Shown here piece by piece: positions 53,380-62,053 of a stretch of 64,000 nt of DNA. The stretch's first letter is position 1. Every line of letters begins with the position of its first letter. A program made the position numbers and the translations under genes. The notes under the pieces were generated by a model. That model saw nothing but the letters and a program-made list of their open reading frames with translations, did no database searches and was not told the DNA's origin. This DNA is from Streptomyces pactum (GTDB lineage Bacteria > Actinomycetota > Actinomycetes > Streptomycetales > Streptomycetaceae). Where the stretch lies: contig NZ_CP019724.1 of assembly GCF_002005225.1 (NCBI RefSeq), positions 372,001 through 436,000 of the forward strand, written 5' to 3'.

Positions 53380-54237
53380 CTACAACTGCGTTACCACTCG
53401 GTCGAGTTCGACGTGGGCCCGTCCGATCGGCACGATGAGGGGGCGATCGCCCACCGGATCGTCGATCACCTTGGCGCGCAGCCCGAAGGCCTCGTGCAGC
53501 AGGTCGGCGGTTATCACGTCGCGCGGGTGTCCCTGCGCCAGGACCGTCCCCTCCCGCATCACCACGAGGTTGTCGCTGTAGCGCGTGGCCAGGTTGAGGT
53601 CGTGGAGCACCATGACCACCGTGCACCCCGACTCGTGCAGGTCGTCCACCAGATCGAGCACGTCGATCGCGTGTGCCAGGTCCAGGTAGGTGGTCGGTTC
53701 GTCCAGCAGCAGCAGGTCGGTGCCCTGGGCCAGGGTCATCGAGATCCAGACGCGCTGGCGCTGGCCGCCGGACAGCGAGTCGACCGGGCGGTCGGCGAGG
53801 TCGGACACCCCGGTCATGGCCAGCGCGCGCTCGACGACGGCGGCGTCGTCCGACGACCACTGCCGCAGCCAGCTCTGGTGCGGATGTCGGCCCCTGGCGA
53901 CCAGGTCCGACACGGTCAGCCCGTCCGGTGCGACCGGCGCCTGCGGCAGCAGGCCGAGCTTCTTCGCCACATCCCGGGTCCTGAGCGTGACGATGTCCTC
54001 GCCGTCCAGCACCACCGTGCCGCTGGTCGGCTTCAGCAACCGCGACAGCGTCCGCAACAGGGTCGACTTCCCGCAGCCGTTGGGCCCGATGACCGTGGTG
54101 ATCACCCCGGGCGGGATCACCACGTCGAGCTCGTCGATGACGGTCCGGGCTCCGTACCCGACCGTGACGCCCCTGGCCGCCAGCCGTGAGGCGTCATCGA
54201 TCCCGGACCTGACCGCGCTGATGGACTGAACGACCAC
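53380..54237 (-). CDS. cchE: Ferri-siderophore ABC transporter ATPase CchE
   Basis: A 285-residue FepC/FhuC-type ATPase: Walker A VIGPNGCGKSTLLRTL near residue 50, Q-loop LLPQAPVAPDG, signature [14 protein letters not shown], Walker B LLLLDEPTTYLD and H-loop VMVLHDLNLA. AAGGGGG precedes the GTG start at 54237. It powers import of ferri-coelichelin through CchC/CchD. An iron box sits about 13 bp upstream and there are 38 bp from the cchD stop, so it may be transcribed both from its own promoter and by read-through. Confidence 0.93.
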   Translation of the reverse strand: MVVQSISAVRSGIDDASRLAARGVTVGYGARTVIDELDVVIPPGVITTVIGPNGCGKSTLLRTLSRLLKPTSGTVVLDGEDIVTLRTRDVAKKLGLLPQAPVAPDGLTVSDLVARGRHPHQSWLRQWSSDDAAVVERALAMTGVSDLADRPVDSLSGGQRQRVWISMTLAQGTDLLLLDEPTTYLDLAHAIDVLDLVDDLHESGCTVVMVLHDLNLATRYSDNLVVMREGTVLAQGHPRDVITADLLHEAFGLRAKVIDDPVGDRPLIVPIGRAHVELDRVVTQL

Positions 54238-54249
54238 GAGGCCCCCTTG

Positions 54250-54268
54250 TTTAGGCTTGCCTTACTTT
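54250..54268 (-). promoter_or_regulatory. Iron box before cchE
   Basis: The core AGGCTTGCCT (54253-54262) is a perfect palindrome inside TTTAGGCTTGCCTTACTTT, resembling the iron-box consensus. It lies between the cchD stop and the cchE ribosome binding site. Confidence 0.65.
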
Positions 54269-54275
54269 GTACCAG

Positions 54276-55379
54276 CTATCTGCGGTTCGCCCGCACCAGC
54301 AGGTAGACGAGGAAGGGGCCGCCGATCGCGGCGGTGACCACACCCACCGGGAGAGAGACCGGCAGGGCCGTGCGCGCCACCAGGTCGGAGCCGATCAGCA
54401 GCAGCGCCCCCACCATGCCGGAGGCCGCCAACGGCGGTGTCGGACACCTCGCCAGACGCATCGCCACCTGCGGCGCCACCAGCGCGACGAACGGGACGGG
54501 GCCCGCCGCGCTCACCGCCACGCCGGCCAGCAGCACCGCGCACAGCAGCAGGACCGCACGGACCATCGAGTACCGGACGCCGAGACCCGCGGCGACCTCG
54601 TCGCCGAAGTGCATCGGCTTGAACTGGAACGCGACGCACAACACGGCGACCAGGAGGACGAGCGTCCCCCAGAACGCGACCCGGACCTCGTCCCAGGACC
54701 GGTTGTCCAGCGAGCCGACCAGCCACGCCTGGGCTCGGGCAACGTCCCTGATGTCGGCCGTGACCAGCAGCCAGGTCGTGATCGCCTGCATCACGGCGCT
54801 GACCGAGATGCCGATGAGGATGAGCCGGAAGCCGTCGATCCCCCGCCGCCACGCCAGGAAGTACACCAGCAGACCGGTGCCGAGACCGCCCGCGAGCGCC
54901 GCCGCGGACAGCCCGACGGAGTTGACGACCGCGGCGGCGGTGCCGCCCGAGACGGTCACCAGGAAGACGGCGACCGCGCCCGCGCCGCTGGTGATGCCCA
55001 GGATGTCCGGGCTGGCCAGCGGGTTGCGCGCGAGGGACTGCGTGAGCGCGCCGGACACCCCGAGCGCCACCCCCACGACGAGGCCGGCGAGGGCACGCGG
55101 CATCCGCAGGTCCATGATCACGAACTGGTCGACCCGATCGCCCCCGCCGAGGATCGTGGCGACGACCCTGGGCAGGCCGATGGGGAAGTCCCCGACGCCG
55201 ATGGACAGACAGAACAACAGGAAGGCCGCCGCCGCGAGCAGCAGCGTGACGCCGGCGGTCCAGGGCCGCCATACGAACGACACGCGCCCGAGCCGCACAC
55301 CCGGCGTCAATGACGGCCTCGCGTCGGCCCCGTTCACCTTGGCGCCCGGCCCGTTCCTCTTCACGTCCGCCCCGTTCAC
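54276..55379 (-). CDS. cchD: Ferri-siderophore ABC permease CchD
   Basis: A 367-residue FecCD-family permease with eight to ten helices after a ~40-residue polar N-terminus. Conserved elements: RMPRALAGLVVGVALGVSGA, NPLASPDILGITSGAG, the coupling-helix region GDEVAAGLGVRY and AGPVPFVALVAPQVAM. The GTG start at 55379 overlaps the cchC stop (GTGA). With CchC it forms the membrane channel for ferri-coelichelin. A longer upstream reading frame to 55619 overlaps cchC and is not coding. Confidence 0.92.
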   Translation of the reverse strand: MNGADVKRNGPGAKVNGADARPSLTPGVRLGRVSFVWRPWTAGVTLLLAAAAFLLFCLSIGVGDFPIGLPRVVATILGGGDRVDQFVIMDLRMPRALAGLVVGVALGVSGALTQSLARNPLASPDILGITSGAGAVAVFLVTVSGGTAAAVVNSVGLSAAALAGGLGTGLLVYFLAWRRGIDGFRLILIGISVSAVMQAITTWLLVTADIRDVARAQAWLVGSLDNRSWDEVRVAFWGTLVLLVAVLCVAFQFKPMHFGDEVAAGLGVRYSMVRAVLLLCAVLLAGVAVSAAGPVPFVALVAPQVAMRLARCPTPPLAASGMVGALLLIGSDLVARTALPVSLPVGVVTAAIGGPFLVYLLVRANRR

Positions 55380-56434
55380 GCGTTCTTGAACTTTCCGCGC
55401 CACACCAGGGCCGCGAAGAACGGAGCACCGAGGAGAGCGACGAGGACACCCGCGTCCAGTTCTCCCGGCCGCACCACCAAGCGCCCCACGATGTCGCAGA
55501 CCAGCAGGACGACGGCTCCCAGCAGTCCCGCGTACGGCACCAGCCAGCGGTAGTCCGGCCCGGTCAGGTACCTGGCCACGTGGGCCACCATGAGGCCGAT
55601 GAACGCGATGGGGCCGCACGCCGCGGTCGCCGCGCCCGCCAGCAGGGTGATGGCGACGATGCCGACGGTCCGGCTCAGCGCGATGTTCACACCCAGCCCC
55701 CGCGCCACGTCGTCACCGAGGTTGAGCAGGTTGACGGCGGGCAGCGTGGTCAGCGCCAGCACCAGTCCGATCGCGATGAACGCGGTCACCGGCCAGATGA
55801 CGTCGAACCCGACGCCGGCCACCGAGCCCGCGTTCCAGAACCGCAGCGCGTTCAGCGAGGCCTTGTCCGTCAGCGCGACCGCCGTGGTCATCGCCGCCAG
55901 GAACACGGTGACGCCCTGTCCCGCCAGCGCGAGCGTCAACGGGTTGCCGGCGCCCCGGCCGATGCTCGACAGCCCGAACACGACGACACCGGCGACCGCC
56001 GCGCCCAGGAAGGCGAACCAGACGTACTGGAACGGGTTGGTGAAGCCGAACAGGGCGATCCCCGACACCACGGCGAACGAGGCACCGGAGTTCACCCCCA
56101 GCAGGCCCGTGTCGGCGATCGGATTGCGCGTGTACCCCTGGATCAGCGCCCCGCCGACCCCCAGGGCGATGCCCGCCACGACCGCCAGCACCGTGCGGGG
56201 CACCCGCACGGTGCGCACGATGAGCCTGATCTCCGTGAGCCGCTGGTCGGAGTCGGGCGCCGCGAGCAGCCCGTGCCACACCTCGGCGGGGCTCAGCGCG
56301 CGCGCACCCACGGCCAGTGACGCCGCCGTCGCGGCCACGAGGATCACCGCAAGTACGCCCAAACCCACAACCCGCCTTCGGCGGGCCTCTGTTGTGCCCC
56401 CGGGCAGGGGGCGCTCAACCGCAGTCGTGGCCAT
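55376..56434 (-). CDS. cchC: Ferri-siderophore ABC permease CchC
   Basis: A 352-residue FecCD-family permease: RVPRTVLAVVAGIALGVGGA, NPIADTGLLGVNSGASFAVV, coupling region GDDVARGLGVNI and CGPIAFIGLMVAHVARYLTG. It pairs with CchD. ATG 56434 is a conservative start; an in-frame GTG at 56446 overlaps the cchB TAG by one base (TAGTG) and would give tight coupling. No Shine-Dalgarno precedes either, which fits coupled translation within cchB-C-D. Confidence 0.92.
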   Translation of the reverse strand: MATTAVERPLPGGTTEARRRRVVGLGVLAVILVAATAASLAVGARALSPAEVWHGLLAAPDSDQRLTEIRLIVRTVRVPRTVLAVVAGIALGVGGALIQGYTRNPIADTGLLGVNSGASFAVVSGIALFGFTNPFQYVWFAFLGAAVAGVVVFGLSSIGRGAGNPLTLALAGQGVTVFLAAMTTAVALTDKASLNALRFWNAGSVAGVGFDVIWPVTAFIAIGLVLALTTLPAVNLLNLGDDVARGLGVNIALSRTVGIVAITLLAGAATAACGPIAFIGLMVAHVARYLTGPDYRWLVPYAGLLGAVVLLVCDIVGRLVVRPGELDAGVLVALLGAPFFAALVWRGKFKNA

Positions 56435-56445
56435 AGCGACGTACA

Positions 56446-57801
56446 CTAACGGGCGGTGGTGCCGGTTCCGTCGGCAACCGTCCGGGCCTCGTCGGAAGCG
56501 GACTTGAGGCCCCGGTCGAGCAGCGATTCCAGGATCTCCCCGACCCTGACGGCGGTGTTGGACAGCAGGGACGACGTGATGCCGTGGGTGTGCTCCGTGC
56601 CGCCCTGCAGGTAGATGCCGCAGCGCAGGCCCGGGTCGGTCGCGACGCGGTAGTCGCGCTCGACGCGGAGGAGGCCCTCGTCGTCCCTGAGGCAGCGGTC
56701 CGCGACCTCGCCGAGCAGGCCGAGGGGGTCGGCCGGGCTGTAGCCGGTGGCGAAGACCACGACGTCCGCGTCCAGGAGGGTCTCCTCGCCGGTGACGAGG
56801 GACGTGACGGCGGCCCGGACCCGGTCGGGCGTCTCCTTGACATCGGTGAGCCGGGACACGTTGAGGAAACGCAGCCGCTCGGTACCGAGGACCTTCTCCC
56901 GGTACATCTGCCGGTACAGGTCGTCGATCAGGTCGATGTCCACCACGGAGTAGTTGGTGTTGCCGTGGTAGTCCATCAGCCGGCGTTTGACGCTGCCGGG
57001 CGCGGCGAAGTAGTCGTCGACCGCGGCGGGGTCGAAGATCCGGTTGGCGAATCCGCTGTCGTCGGCGGGGCTGTAGCCGTACCGGGTGAAGACCGCGCAG
57101 ACCTCTGCCCCGGGGAAGCGGCGGTGCAGGTAGGCGACGTTCTCGGCGGCGCTCTGCCCGGCGCCGACGACGACGAACCGAGAGGGTGAGGTGCCCTCCA
57201 GTCCGTCGGCCTTCGCCAGCAGTTCGGAGTTGTGCCAGATGCGGTCGCCGCGCTCCACGCCGTCCGGCAGGAGGGGGCGAAGTCCGGTGCCGATGACGAG
57301 GTTGCGCGCCCGGTGGACCTCGAGCCCCTCCCCCGAACGGACCGTCACCTCCAGGTGGTCCACGGCTCCGTCCCGGCCCACGGGCGCGACGCCGACGACC
57401 TCGTGGCCGTAGGAGACCATGTCGTCGACCTTGGCCGCGGCCCACTCGAAGTAGTCGTGGAACTCCACCCGCAGCGGGAAGAGGTTCTTGTGGTTGATGA
57501 AGTCGATCAGCCGTCCCTTGCTCTGCAGGTAGCACAGGAAGCTGAACTCGCTGGCCGGGTTCCGCAGTGTCACCAGGTCCTTGAGGAAGGACACCTGCAT
57601 CGTCGCGTCGTCGATCAGCATGCCGCGGTGCCAGCCGAAGCGCGGCTGCTGCTCGAAGAAGCGGGCGGTGATCGCCTCCTGCCGGCCGGCGCGTGCGTTG
57701 TGCTCGTCGATCGCGATCGCCATGGCGACATTGGAGGGTCCGAAACCGATGCCAATGAGGTCGTGGACCGGTGTTGCGTCATCAGGAAGAACCTGTGACA
57801 T
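56446..57801 (-). CDS. cchB: L-ornithine N5-monooxygenase CchB
   Basis: A 451-residue flavin monooxygenase: FAD motif DLIGIGFGPSNVAMAI near residue 15, substrate-side MQVSFLKDLVTLRNP, NADPH motif FVVVGAGQSAAENVAYLHRR near 200 and the VVFATGYSPADPLGLL motif near 350. It N5-hydroxylates ornithine, the first step to both hydroxamate residues of coelichelin. GGGAG precedes ATG 57801. It leads the cchB-C-D operon, divergent from cchA, with two iron boxes between. Confidence 0.94.
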   Translation of the reverse strand: MSQVLPDDATPVHDLIGIGFGPSNVAMAIAIDEHNARAGRQEAITARFFEQQPRFGWHRGMLIDDATMQVSFLKDLVTLRNPASEFSFLCYLQSKGRLIDFINHKNLFPLRVEFHDYFEWAAAKVDDMVSYGHEVVGVAPVGRDGAVDHLEVTVRSGEGLEVHRARNLVIGTGLRPLLPDGVERGDRIWHNSELLAKADGLEGTSPSRFVVVGAGQSAAENVAYLHRRFPGAEVCAVFTRYGYSPADDSGFANRIFDPAAVDDYFAAPGSVKRRLMDYHGNTNYSVVDIDLIDDLYRQMYREKVLGTERLRFLNVSRLTDVKETPDRVRAAVTSLVTGEETLLDADVVVFATGYSPADPLGLLGEVADRCLRDDEGLLRVERDYRVATDPGLRCGIYLQGGTEHTHGITSSLLSNTAVRVGEILESLLDRGLKSASDEARTVADGTGTTAR

Positions 57802-57885
57802 GTCACTCCCATCGTGCGGGACAGTCGCCTGTCGGGCGTGGGGATTGCCGAAATGGGACATGCCGACGGAGCGGCCGCCGGGAAC

Positions 57886-57904
57886 TTAGGTGAGCCTAAG
57901 CTAA
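57886..57904. promoter_or_regulatory. Iron box on the cchB side of the cchA/cchB gap
   Basis: CTTAGG-TGAG-CCTAAG (57885-57900) is a perfect 6-bp-arm palindrome; with the next bases the site reads TTAGGTGAGCCTAAGCTAA. It lies 85 bp upstream of the cchB start. Confidence 0.8.
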
Positions 57905-57980
57905 TGCCGCGAAGCTGTCGATAGGGCGAACCCGCGTGACGCGTCCCCCAACTGGGGTGTCGCGCATGGCCGTTGCACAC

Positions 57981-57999
57981 TAAGGTAAGCCTTGCTTTA
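57981..57999. promoter_or_regulatory. Iron box on the cchA side of the cchA/cchB gap
   Basis: TAAGGTAAGCCTTGCTTTA is a weaker match to the iron-box consensus, 38 bp upstream of the cchA ATG. It fits separate control of cchA. Confidence 0.65.
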
Positions 58000-58036
58000 C
58001 TTGCCCGGGCCGTCCCCTGCCTTGAGGAGGAACCCC

Positions 58037-58984
58037 ATGCGGGTCGTCATGTTCGGTTACCAGACCTGGGGGCACCGGACCCTGCAAGCCCTCCTGGACT
58101 CCGAACACGACGTGGTGCTGGTCGTGACGCATCCCAAGAGCGAGCACGCCTACGAGAAGATCTGGAGCGACTCCGTCGCCGACCTCGCCGAAGAGCACGG
58201 CGTGCCGGTGCTGCTCCGCAACCGACCGGACGACGACGAGCTGTTCGAGCGCCTCAAGGAGGCCGACCCGGACGTCATCGTGGCCAACAACTGGCGGACG
58301 TGGATCCCCCCGCGCGTCTTCGGCCTCCCGCACCGCGGCACGCTCAACATCCACGACTCGCTGCTGCCGAAGTACGCCGGTTTCTCTCCGCTGATCTGGG
58401 CTCTGATCAACGGGGAGACCGAGGTGGGCGTCACCGCGCACATGATGAACGACGAACTCGACGCCGGCGACATCGTCCGGCAGGAGGCGGTGCCGGTCGG
58501 ACCGACGGACACCGCCACCGACCTCTTCCACAAGACGGTGGACCTCATCGCTCCGGTCACCATCGGCGCCCTCGGCCTCATCGCCTCGGGCCGAACGGAG
58601 TTCACCAGGCAGGACCGTTCCCGGGCGACCTTCTTCCACAAGCGCTCCGCCGAGGACATCCGCATCGACTGGAACTGGCCGGCACAGGATCTGGAGCGCC
58701 TGGTCCGCGCCCAGTCAGACCCGTACCCCAGCGCCTTCACCTTCCACAAGGGCAGGCGCCTCGAGGTCCTCGCCGCCGTCGTGTCCCAGGGCCGCTACGG
58801 GGGCACGCCCGGCCGCGTCTTCTACCGCGAGGGTGACGGTGTGGTGATCGTCGCCGGAGCCGACGCGCGCACCGGCCGCAACCAGGGCCTCGCCATCACG
58901 CGGGTACGGACACAGGACGGACGGGAGTTGCCCGCGACGGAGTACTTCACCTCCATGGGCGGCTACCTGACCAGCCGTCCCTGA
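58037..58984 (+). CDS. cchA: N5-hydroxyornithine formyltransferase CchA
   Basis: A 315-residue formyltransferase; GAGGAGG precedes ATG 58037. The N-terminal formyl_trans domain has the Asn-His-Asp site: GTLNIHDSLLPKYAGFSPL (N, H near 107-109) and DAGDIVRQE (Asp near 143). The C-terminal OB-like domain begins near residue 205 (IRIDWNWPAQDLERLVRAQ). It uses 10-formyl-tetrahydrofolate to formylate N5-hydroxyornithine, supplying the CchH module 1 substrate. It is divergent from cchB. Confidence 0.94.
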   Translation: MRVVMFGYQTWGHRTLQALLDSEHDVVLVVTHPKSEHAYEKIWSDSVADLAEEHGVPVLLRNRPDDDELFERLKEADPDVIVANNWRTWIPPRVFGLPHRGTLNIHDSLLPKYAGFSPLIWALINGETEVGVTAHMMNDELDAGDIVRQEAVPVGPTDTATDLFHKTVDLIAPVTIGALGLIASGRTEFTRQDRSRATFFHKRSAEDIRIDWNWPAQDLERLVRAQSDPYPSAFTFHKGRRLEVLAAVVSQGRYGGTPGRVFYREGDGVVIVAGADARTGRNQGLAITRVRTQDGRELPATEYFTSMGGYLTSRP

Positions 58985-59014
58985 CAGGACGGGCGAGCAG
59001 GGGCGAACACCGGC

Positions 59015-59047
59015 GAGGGCCCGACCGGAAAACGAGGTCGGGCCCTC
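59015..59047. terminator. Strong hairpin between cchA and the DUF5302 gene
   Basis: GAGGGCCCGACC (59015-59026) and GGTCGGGCCCTC (59036-59047) form a perfect 12-bp stem with a 9-nt A-rich loop. It stands 30 bp after cchA and 18 bp before the end of the convergent DUF5302 gene, so it can terminate both and closes the cch locus. Confidence 0.75.
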
Positions 59048-59065
59048 CCTCACACACGGTGAACG

Positions 59066-59308
59066 TCAGCCACCGCTCTTCCGCCGGAACGACCGCTGGC
59101 TCGCGGCCGGACCGTGTGCGCCGCGGATCTTCGACGCGTCGGTGTGCCCGGCGAGGTCGGCGGCCTCCGCCTGCTTTTCGCGCTTGCGTGCCAGAGCCTC
59201 CCGGAACTTCCCCTTCAGGTCGTACTGACCGTTCTCGTCGGGCGTCACGGCAGGGCTCTCGACGTCGGCCGGCTCCGAACCTGCTTGCGATGAAGACTCT
59301 GCAGTCAT
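59066..59308 (-). CDS. DUF5302 small protein
   Basis: An 80-residue protein; AGGAGGTCACC precedes ATG 59308. It has a disordered acidic N-terminus and a basic helical end (DLKGKFREALARKREKQAE), ending in HGPAASQRSFRRKSGG, the pattern of DUF5302 proteins in Streptomyces. It is probably cytoplasmic and may bind nucleic acid or other proteins through the basic part. Function unknown. Monocistronic. Confidence 0.8.
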   Translation of the reverse strand: MTAESSSQAGSEPADVESPAVTPDENGQYDLKGKFREALARKREKQAEAADLAGHTDASKIRGAHGPAASQRSFRRKSGG

Positions 59309-59439
59309 GGTGACCTCCTGGGTTCGGACAACAGGACCACAGCTTGCCATGCCGACCACCGGCCGGGGTACCGCCCGGCCGTGCGGGGCGCATGGCGGCG
59401 GACGGGCGCGCGGCGGCCGGGCCGGCCTGGTGACAGGCG

Positions 59440-60141
59440 TCACTCGCGGAGCTCTCCGAGGCGCTCGAGGTCGTCCCGCACCGACTCCCGCTCCTCGGCG
59501 GTGAGATGGACGGCGGCGGCTTCGTCGAGCACCGCCGCCGCGGTCCCCTCGTCACCGAGACGCCCCGCGACGTCCGCTCGCAGCACGAGGAGGCGCAGCA
59601 GTTGTACCGGGGTGGGCCGCTCGCCCTCGAGCCGTAGCACCCGGTCGACGACCTTCGCGGCGCCCGCGGGGTCGTCCTTGGAGTCCGCGAGGAGAGCGGC
59701 GTGGTGCAGGGCGCGGGCGAAGGTCTCCTCGGGAGCACGCCGGTGCCGCCCGTCCCCGCTCGTCCGCTGACCGACGCGGACGCAGTTGCCGCCGGGGTCG
59801 GTCATGAGGAACTGCCGAACGCCGTACGACATGTCCTTGACCGGCCCGATGCGCGGCAGCCCCCGCGTGGGGATCTTCCCGTACGCCGCCTTGAGTCCCG
59901 CCCGGAAGGCGTCATGCAACCCGTCGACGTCGTCGGTCAGGACGTAGCACGTGCTGACCGACTCGGCCGGCTCGTACTGCTTCAGCCCGAAGAACTGCAG
60001 CTCGACACCGCCGCGCCGCACGACCGCGTACGGGTTCGGGCTCTTCTGCCGGAACGTCACCTCGAACCCGAGGGCGGTGTAGAAGTCGAGGACGGCCTGA
60101 ATGGTCCTGCACGGCAGGATCGGAATGGTCTTCTCACCCAT
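59440..60141 (-). CDS. VOC (bleomycin-resistance-like) protein with C-terminal helical repeat
   Basis: A 233-residue protein. Residues 1-125 are a VOC fold (IPILPCRTIQAVLDFYTALG, VRRGGVELQFFGLKQY, FLMTDPGGNCVRVGQ) of the bleomycin-binding type. Residues 135-233 are helical with TPR-like spacing (ETFARALHHAALLADSKDDP, AAAVLDEAAAVHLTAEERES). The VOC half may bind a drug or small molecule; the tail might mediate self-association. It begins at ATG 60141, near AT-rich DNA (CAAATTTGATTAAG) that may hold its promoter. Confidence 0.75.
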   Translation of the reverse strand: MGEKTIPILPCRTIQAVLDFYTALGFEVTFRQKSPNPYAVVRRGGVELQFFGLKQYEPAESVSTCYVLTDDVDGLHDAFRAGLKAAYGKIPTRGLPRIGPVKDMSYGVRQFLMTDPGGNCVRVGQRTSGDGRHRRAPEETFARALHHAALLADSKDDPAGAAKVVDRVLRLEGERPTPVQLLRLLVLRADVAGRLGDEGTAAAVLDEAAAVHLTAEERESVRDDLERLGELRE

Positions 60142-60369
60142 TCCCCCACTCTAGTCAAATTTGATTAAGCCTGCCGGCAGCTCGCCCGCGGTGAAAGCCG
60201 GGCGCAGTCCGCCCATACGGCCGTCAGATTGCTCTCGGTGATCTTCGAGCGGTGCGGATCTCCCGTCGGCGCGGGGTGGAGCGGAATCGCCCGCACCTCC
60301 ACGGCCTGCCTAAGGTGGACAGGCCGACGGAAGCGGAGTTACTTGCCGGACACGGGAAGGCGGGGCGAC

Positions 60370-60780
60370 ATGGCGGGCGGTGTCGATTCGATCCGGCGAG
60401 CCTCACTGGGCACCCTCGGTGCCGTACTGGTGGTGATCGGCGTGGCCCTGCTGGTGCTGCCCGGACCGGGTCTGCTGCTCGTGTTCGCCGGGGTGGTGCT
60501 GCTGGCGCGCGCCATCCCGGCGCTGGACCGGTTCGTCGCTCCTGTCCGCGGACAGGCGATGCGCGCGGCCGAGGAGAGCGTCTCCTCGCCTTGGCGTCTC
60601 GCCGGTTCGGCCCTGGTGGGCCTCCTCCTCGTCGGTGCGGGCGTGGTGTGGGGGCTGGTCCCCCGGGTCCCGTACTCCGGCTGGGCCACCGGGGCGAGCC
60701 TGATCATCTCCGGCTGCGTCCTGTTCGCCCTGCTCGCCTGGAGCCACCGCCGCGTCCAGGCCGCGCGTAACCGCCGTTGA
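60370..60780 (+). CDS. PGPGW-family transmembrane protein
   Basis: A 136-residue protein; GGAAGG sits upstream of ATG 60370. Two helices form the PGPG-type core: TLGAVLVVIGVALLVLPGPG and LLLVFAGVVLLARAIPALD, followed by a cytoplasmic loop and two further helices (LVGLLLVGAGVVWGLV, ASLIISGCVLFALLAW). The LPGPG motif defines the family. Function unknown. Confidence 0.75.
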   Translation: MAGGVDSIRRASLGTLGAVLVVIGVALLVLPGPGLLLVFAGVVLLARAIPALDRFVAPVRGQAMRAAEESVSSPWRLAGSALVGLLLVGAGVVWGLVPRVPYSGWATGASLIISGCVLFALLAWSHRRVQAARNRR

Positions 60781-60784
60781 CTAA

Positions 60785-60825
60785 ACGGGACGGCGTTCCG
60801 TATCTTTAACCGGGACAGCGTCCCG
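60785..60825. promoter_or_regulatory. Two tandem TetR-type palindromes before the alpha/beta hydrolase
   Basis: ACGGGAC-GGC-GTTCCGT (60785-60801, one arm mismatch) and CGGGAC-AGC-GTCCCG (60811-60825, perfect) share the same core with centres 25 bp apart. The AT-rich TATCTTTAA between them could hold a -10. A TetR-family regulator, not present in the window, is likely. Confidence 0.55.
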
Positions 60826-60922
60826 CTTGTCGTGCTCGCCGACGCCGGACGCCCACGACCCCCTCACCGCCATCGGCCGGACGAGACCGGCCGATGGCGG
60901 TCACCGAACGGACTCACGCCCC

Positions 60923-61882
60923 ATGAACACATCCATTCCCACGGCCGGCATCGTCGGCTCGCCCTCTCCCGTCCTCTCGGTCGGGCCGGTCGTACTGCCG
61001 GCTCCCGGCCGGGCCGTGGACCTCGAGGTGCGGGTCTGCGCACCCGTGACCGGGAGCGACCTGCCGGTCATCCTCCTTTCGCACGGGCAGGGTTACTCGA
61101 ACCACCTCTCCTCACTGAACGGTTACGCTCCCCTCGCCCACTACTGGGCGGCGCACGGCTTCGTCGTGATCCAGCCCACCCACCTGAGCTCGAGGACACT
61201 GAGGCTGGATCCGAAGACCCCCGGGGCGCCGCTGTTCTGGCGATCGCGGGCCGAGGACATGACGCGCCTTCTCGACCAGCTCGACGTACTGGAGGGCGCC
61301 GTCCCGCAGCTCCCCGGACGCCTGGACCGGAGCAGGGTCGCCGTGGCCGGGCACTCGATGGGCGGGCACACCGCGAGCCTGCTGCTGGGCGCCCGGCTCA
61401 CCGATCCGGAGGACGGAACGGAAGTGAACCTGGCCGAGCCCCGGATCAAGGCGGGGGTCCTCCTCGCCGCGCCCGGCCGAGGCGGCGACGCCCTGAGCGA
61501 GTCCACGGCCGAGAACTTCCCCTTCCTCCTCACCACCGACTTCTCCTCGATGACGACGCCCGCGCTCGTCGTCGCCGGCGACAAGGACGACTCGGCCCAT
61601 CTGACGGTTCGCGGGCCGCGGTGGCACGCCGATCCGTACATCCTGTCCCCGGGCCCCAAGTCACTGCTCACCCTGTTCGACGCGGAGCACGGGCTCGGCG
61701 GGGTCGCCGGCTACGACGTCGCCGAGACCACGGACGAGAGCCCCGAGCGGGTGGCCGCGGTCCAGCGGCTCACCTGGGCCTACCTGCGCGCCGAGCTGTA
61801 CCCCGGGGACGACGCCTGGCAGACGGCGTGCGACGAGCTGACGACCGGGCCCGACCCGTTCGGACGGGTCGAGACCAAGTAG
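60923..61882 (+). CDS. Chlorophyllase/dienelactone-hydrolase-like alpha/beta hydrolase
   Basis: A 319-residue cytoplasmic alpha/beta hydrolase: oxyanion segment VILLSHGQGYSNH near residue 55, nucleophile VAVAGHSMGGHTASLLL near 145, Asp in VVAGDKDDSAHL and His in FDAEHGLGG. No signal peptide. The substrate is unknown; chlorophyllase-like members cleave esters of hydrophobic alcohols. There is no strong ribosome binding site before ATG 60923. Tandem palindromes about 100-140 bp upstream suggest TetR control. Confidence 0.8.
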   Translation: MNTSIPTAGIVGSPSPVLSVGPVVLPAPGRAVDLEVRVCAPVTGSDLPVILLSHGQGYSNHLSSLNGYAPLAHYWAAHGFVVIQPTHLSSRTLRLDPKTPGAPLFWRSRAEDMTRLLDQLDVLEGAVPQLPGRLDRSRVAVAGHSMGGHTASLLLGARLTDPEDGTEVNLAEPRIKAGVLLAAPGRGGDALSESTAENFPFLLTTDFSSMTTPALVVAGDKDDSAHLTVRGPRWHADPYILSPGPKSLLTLFDAEHGLGGVAGYDVAETTDESPERVAAVQRLTWAYLRAELYPGDDAWQTACDELTTGPDPFGRVETK

Positions 61883-61933
61883 GCGGGCACGGCACCGGGG
61901 CCGCCGCGGCGGGCACGGCACCGGGGCCGCCGC
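61882..61933. repeat. Perfect 26-bp tandem duplication after the hydrolase gene
   Basis: Two identical 26-bp units (61882-61907 and 61908-61933) begin at the last base of the hydrolase stop codon. Each contains GGCACCGGGGCC and could form a short hairpin; a recent slippage event is likely. Confidence 0.8.
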
Positions 61934-62053
61934 GGGGGCCACGTCCGTACTCCCCCGGAACGGCGCGGAGCAGGTGTCCCTCGCGAGGTCCGCCGGTGCT
62001 GTCCGGACCGCCGGACCGCTGACCGCCCGCTGGTAAACTGGGGCCACGCTTTG

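Noticed and set aside
54276..55619. A longer cchD starting at 55619
   Set aside because: The extension overlaps cchC out of frame and is Arg/Gly-rich; the GTGA overlap at 55376-55379 gives a normal coupled start.
36231..58984. The siderophore cluster as a novel system
   Set aside because: Gene order, domain layout and all three specificity codes match the described coelichelin pathway.
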